This document shows, piece after piece, positions 60,994 to 64,000 of a DNA stretch of 64,000 bases (the stretch's first letter is position 1; each line of letters opens with the position of its first letter). The stretch lies in contig NW_019775418.1 in the NCBI RefSeq assembly GCF_001039355.2, positions 218,160 to 282,159 on the forward strand, read 5' to 3'. The notes below the pieces were generated by a model that was not told the DNA's origin, searched no databases, and worked only from the letters and a program-made list of their open reading frames with translations. The stretch is from Lingula anatina. Lineage: Eukaryota > Brachiopoda > Lingulata > Lingulida > Lingulidae. Both the position numbers and the translations under genes were made by a program.

Positions 60994-61203
60994 TACATCA
61001 GGCCTACCCAACTACCAGACTCGGCACCGAATGATCCTGAATTCACCGGTAGATCAGACCACAATACCCGTTTTCAAGGTGTGTGTCAGATCGCATTACA
61101 CAGTATCAGATGCGACACCGCTCTTGCTTAGTATTTGTTCAGGATATGATAGTGATACTGGATCATTCGGTGCCGAGTCTGGTAGTTGGGTAGGCCTGTA
61201 CAT
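60994..61203. mobile_element. 200-bp foldback element, 39-bp perfect arms, 5-bp target duplication
   Basis: Arms 60999-61037 and 61160-61198 are exact inverse complements over 39 bases, beginning CAGGCCTACCCAACTACCAG. Flanks TACAT (60994-60998 and 61199-61203) form a 5-bp target duplication. The 122-bp centre is non-coding. Perfect arms imply recent insertion. Confidence 0.8.
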
Positions 61204-61729
61204 GTAATGTGCCGTAGAAGCAAAATTTACACCTGCAGATTCCCTGTAATACATATTATCCACTTTAACTAGTTTCTTATACTACTCAAATAAAGTTGCC
61301 ATGCCAAAAGAAAAAATTAATTAATCATTTGGTCAGCCCCCCCCCCCCCCCCCCCACATCTGCCCAAAAAATAGCCATAACACTGCCCCTTTTTCAAATT
61401 TGTGGTCAGAAACTTGGCCTATTCATCTCCATTGCCCTGGTTCACAAGACCGCCAAATGACGCGGTAATATGTGGCTACCAACTGAATAGATCTAAATAT
61501 CTAAATGAGAGGGGGAAATGACCGAGGGTTATATACATAGCACCGAAAGAAAACAAAATGTCTCAGGTATGAGACCATGATCTTCGGCATTCTTCGGGCT
61601 TTGCTATTTGAAACAATACGGTGGCATTTGATCAAATTTAATGGCAGAGATTTGACTGCGTATATAACTAAAATATTTAGTTATATAGTCAAATGCACTG
61701 TGGTGGTACAGAGGGAAAAATAAAATTAC

Positions 61730-63226
61730 CTGCCGTCATTAACAAAGCAATCTGCAGGAGGGCCTCCAGAACAGGGGTTATTATCGTCAGCAGAGTCACC
61801 GTTGAAATTTCCACACAACGCATTTAGTAGTCCAGCATATGCATCTGTTGTAAAGAGAAACATGTTTAAATACAACTGAACAACAATGACCTATTCAGGT
61901 GATTTTACAATACTGACACAAACAATTATTATCCTTTCGTATCTATTCTCTCACATGGTTTTGATGCAGGAACTATGAAAATGGGGTCCTTCAGTCAATC
62001 TGAATGCAATAAATGGATAAAAAGACTCACATGGGACCTTTGAACAAATGAATTATCTTAAACAGTCTTTTTAAAAGAGGAACTAATTAAAAGTTCTGGG
62101 TAGCTCAAACGAACACATTGGCTTCTTATGAGGCCCATGAATGAGCCCTCAGGTGATATTGCAAATTGTCCAGACACTTTAAACATTTATTGTTTTGTTT
62201 TTTATCTGGCGGTATCTTATGTACATTTCCAATCACCTTACACTTGCCAGATGGGTTTACCCATTTTTACACATCTCTGCCTCCCACCCCCACCCCGTCT
62301 CAATCTGTGTGTGTGTGTGTGTGTGTGTGTGTTTGAGCGGCTGCATGGTTGCCATTTTACCTGGAACAGATATTATGGCCATATGTCCTTTACGCCTTAA
62401 TCTCCCAACAGGGGTGGTGAGTTCAACTTTCACAACACCAGGCACATCTACAACAGTCCTTGGAAAGCCGGATGAGTCAAGAGACAAAATCACTCCGCTG
62501 CCTATGTTTTGTGGATGGATTGTTGCAGTGACGACCACATTGTTAACCTGGAGTGGAAAGACAATAAATAAGGACCCATTAACCTTTCAGTTTGTTATAA
62601 CACATTCAGTAATGTTTCTTTCAACCTATAATGGTATATTTTATGGCCAATTTATGGTCGAACCGACGTGTATTATATATGCGATGTATTGATACTTGAG
62701 ATTTTCATAATGGCTAGATTAGCACCGTTTGCACTACAAAGAGGCAATTCAAGGCATATATATATATATTACTTTGTTATATATAATACTATATATATAT
62801 ATGATTTGTACTTTGCTTGAGCTGGCACGTGCTAACAAGGTTTCAAAATGAATTTAAAATATTTCCATTTGCATTCCTTCACTGATAACAATAGGTCTTT
62901 AGCAGCTAGATGACTTCATAGTTCTTTTGATTACTGAAGAGCAAGCTAGCTGCAAAAGGCCTATTGGTTAAACCCATTCACACGCACCTTCACTATTCCA
63001 TCTGTAGTCACCTCAACGGTCATATTGCGCAGACTTATCAAAACCTGCTGGATCATGGTCCTAGTACTGCCGGGCTTATTATAGTCGAATCTACCAGTTA
63101 TGCTGAACTGCTCGGGGGCTCCTGGCAGAGTTTCTGACAGCCTATGTGTACAGAACCCGCTGAAAAGGAAGCGTTTTCCATCGTATTGTTGAAAATGGGG
63201 GTCCCCTCTGACTGTACACTGACCCG
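61730..63226 (-). CDS. von Willebrand factor type D domain protein, three internal exons (partial)
   Basis: - strand exons 62988-63226, 62361-62547 and 61730-61844, with compatible phases (2 bases completing a codon at entry, then 0, then 1, leaving in phase 2). The first has GQCTVRGDPHFQQYDGKRF and FSGFCTHRL, the canonical VWD start GDPH..DG..F...G.C. The second (VNNVVVTATIHPQNIGSGVI, then VPGVVKVELTTPVGRL) is the beta-rich middle. The third has AYAGLLNALCGNFNGDSADD, the CGNFNGD hallmark, then NPCSGGPPADCFVNDG. The domain is extracellular and occurs in mucins, VWF, otogelin, zonadhesin, vitellogenin and similar proteins. Which of these applies cannot be told from one domain. Upstream exons lie beyond 63227 or outside the window; downstream ones were not found. 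Confidence 0.88.
62306..62332. repeat. (GT)n microsatellite
   Basis: About 13 GT units in the intron just beyond the donor of the middle VWD exon. An ACAC tract (about 63770-63792) and a poly-T (about 63522-63546) lie further right. Confidence 0.9.
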
Positions 63227-64000
63227 CTGAAAATTGTAAAATTATGTTTATTAATAAAGACCTCTTTAAGAATTTTAGGCATTCAATTGGTCAGTTACGC
63301 TGGTTTATTCTGTACAATACCAGTGCGCATGTGCTTTACTGGCACCCATTGTTTTGCTTTAATTCACTGTTAATTGGCTTGATTATAAAAATAATTTCTG
63401 CATGATTTGCAAGGATAAAAGAAAATTGGAAATATCTTTATTACATGTATATCAAAATTGAGATGGAAAGTAAAATAGGTCGTTTTTTTAGTGCAAGTTT
63501 ACTGTCCACCGTCTTTCTCATTTTTTTTTTTTTTTTTTTTTTTTTATAAGGATATTCCATGATAGGTCATCACATAATTTGGAAGTTTTTCACAGCTCAT
63601 ATTGTCTGTCAGTTTTCCAATAAAAATCACAAGTCGTTTCTTACTGTCTTCAGGTAAATGTTCCCGCTTTTGTCTTGTAGTAATTAAAATGAATTTATAG
63701 GGAATTACTTTGTTTAGTTTTTGGTGTAGTTAAGAAGTTGTTTTCTCGGCCACTCCGCCGAGTCATCTGCACACACACACGCACACACACACTACGTCTC
63801 TAGACATAAAGTCATCTTTCTTTGCAGTCAGCATTAGAGTGCATTTTATCGTTAACACAAAAAAGCATAACTAGGCAATCTTTTATTTTCAAACTTATGG
63901 AAATAATTCATTGTACTGATATACAGGTTAAAATCGAAAACAAGCCTGATCAGATTATTAAACTTGCAGTTTCTTTGTGAAATATTTACATTTTCAAAAT
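63227..64000. other. Intronic or 5' flank of the VWD gene
   Basis: It begins with the acceptor side of exon 62988-63226, followed by AT-rich sequence, a poly-T tract and a CA repeat. No coding exon was recognised up to the window edge. Confidence 0.5.

Larger units (their letters stand above)
57158..61729. other. Repeat-rich region between the Ly6 array and the VWD gene
   Basis: No exon was recognised. It contains a 60-bp minisatellite (57940-58140), diverged relatives of that sequence at about 60030-60420, the second AACGTT repeat (58671-59187), a 504-bp transposon (59193-59696), a long foldback element (60999-61198) and a C-run (about 61337-61355). The 3' exons of the VWD gene should lie somewhere here or further left but were not identified. 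Confidence 0.45.

Noticed and set aside
62128-62692. Overlapping + strand open frames near the VWD gene
   Set aside because: They are antisense to a VWD exon and run through a GT repeat, with no domain.

Overview
This is AT-rich metazoan genomic DNA: GT-AG introns of hundreds to thousands of bases, many microsatellites and short inverted-repeat transposons, and animal-type genes (copine, ceramide kinase, Ly6-type and von Willebrand D proteins). Gene content and repeat style suggest an invertebrate bilaterian, probably marine and highly heterozygous. The sequence alone does not fix the phylum.

Layout, left to right. (1) The last coding exon of an unrecognised + strand gene (464-554). (2) A + strand gene for a 961-residue type I membrane protein (8328-17163): signal peptide, Cys-containing ectodomain, one membrane segment and a very large disordered tail in one exon. 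Its five middle exons are present twice. (3) A - strand copine gene, ATG at 34734, 20 coding exons, 549 residues. Its last six exons are present twice (ending at 25506 and again at 19831). It also has a pair of 153-nt alternative vWA exons separated by only 51 nt. (4) A + strand ceramide kinase gene, head-to-head with copine, 11 coding exons and 542 residues, ending at 45821. Its first two exons are present twice. (5) Three - strand copies of a three-exon, 207-residue secreted Ly6/three-finger GPI-type gene (48403-57157). (6) Three internal exons of a - strand VWD-domain gene (61730-63226), incomplete at both ends.

A unifying observation: most of the large 'tandem duplications' have a lone N exactly where the sequence restarts (45, 12176, 22561, 38381, 55152). 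Exon phases do not allow the repeated membrane-protein cassettes to be spliced in series. The simplest reading is that overlapping contigs from two haplotypes were laid end to end, so the window shows alleles side by side. This makes allelic differences visible: transposon presence/absence, microsatellite length, and a concentration of amino-acid changes in the ectodomain of the membrane protein but hardly any in copine or ceramide kinase. The Ly6 copy 1 versus copy 2/3 duplication has no N and is diverged, so it looks like a real tandem duplication. Copy 3 is mosaic between the other two.

Copine (Ca2+-dependent phospholipid binding) and ceramide kinase (lipid phosphorylation) start 357 bp apart on opposite strands and may share a promoter. 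No rRNA, tRNA, CRISPR or prokaryotic-type operon was seen.
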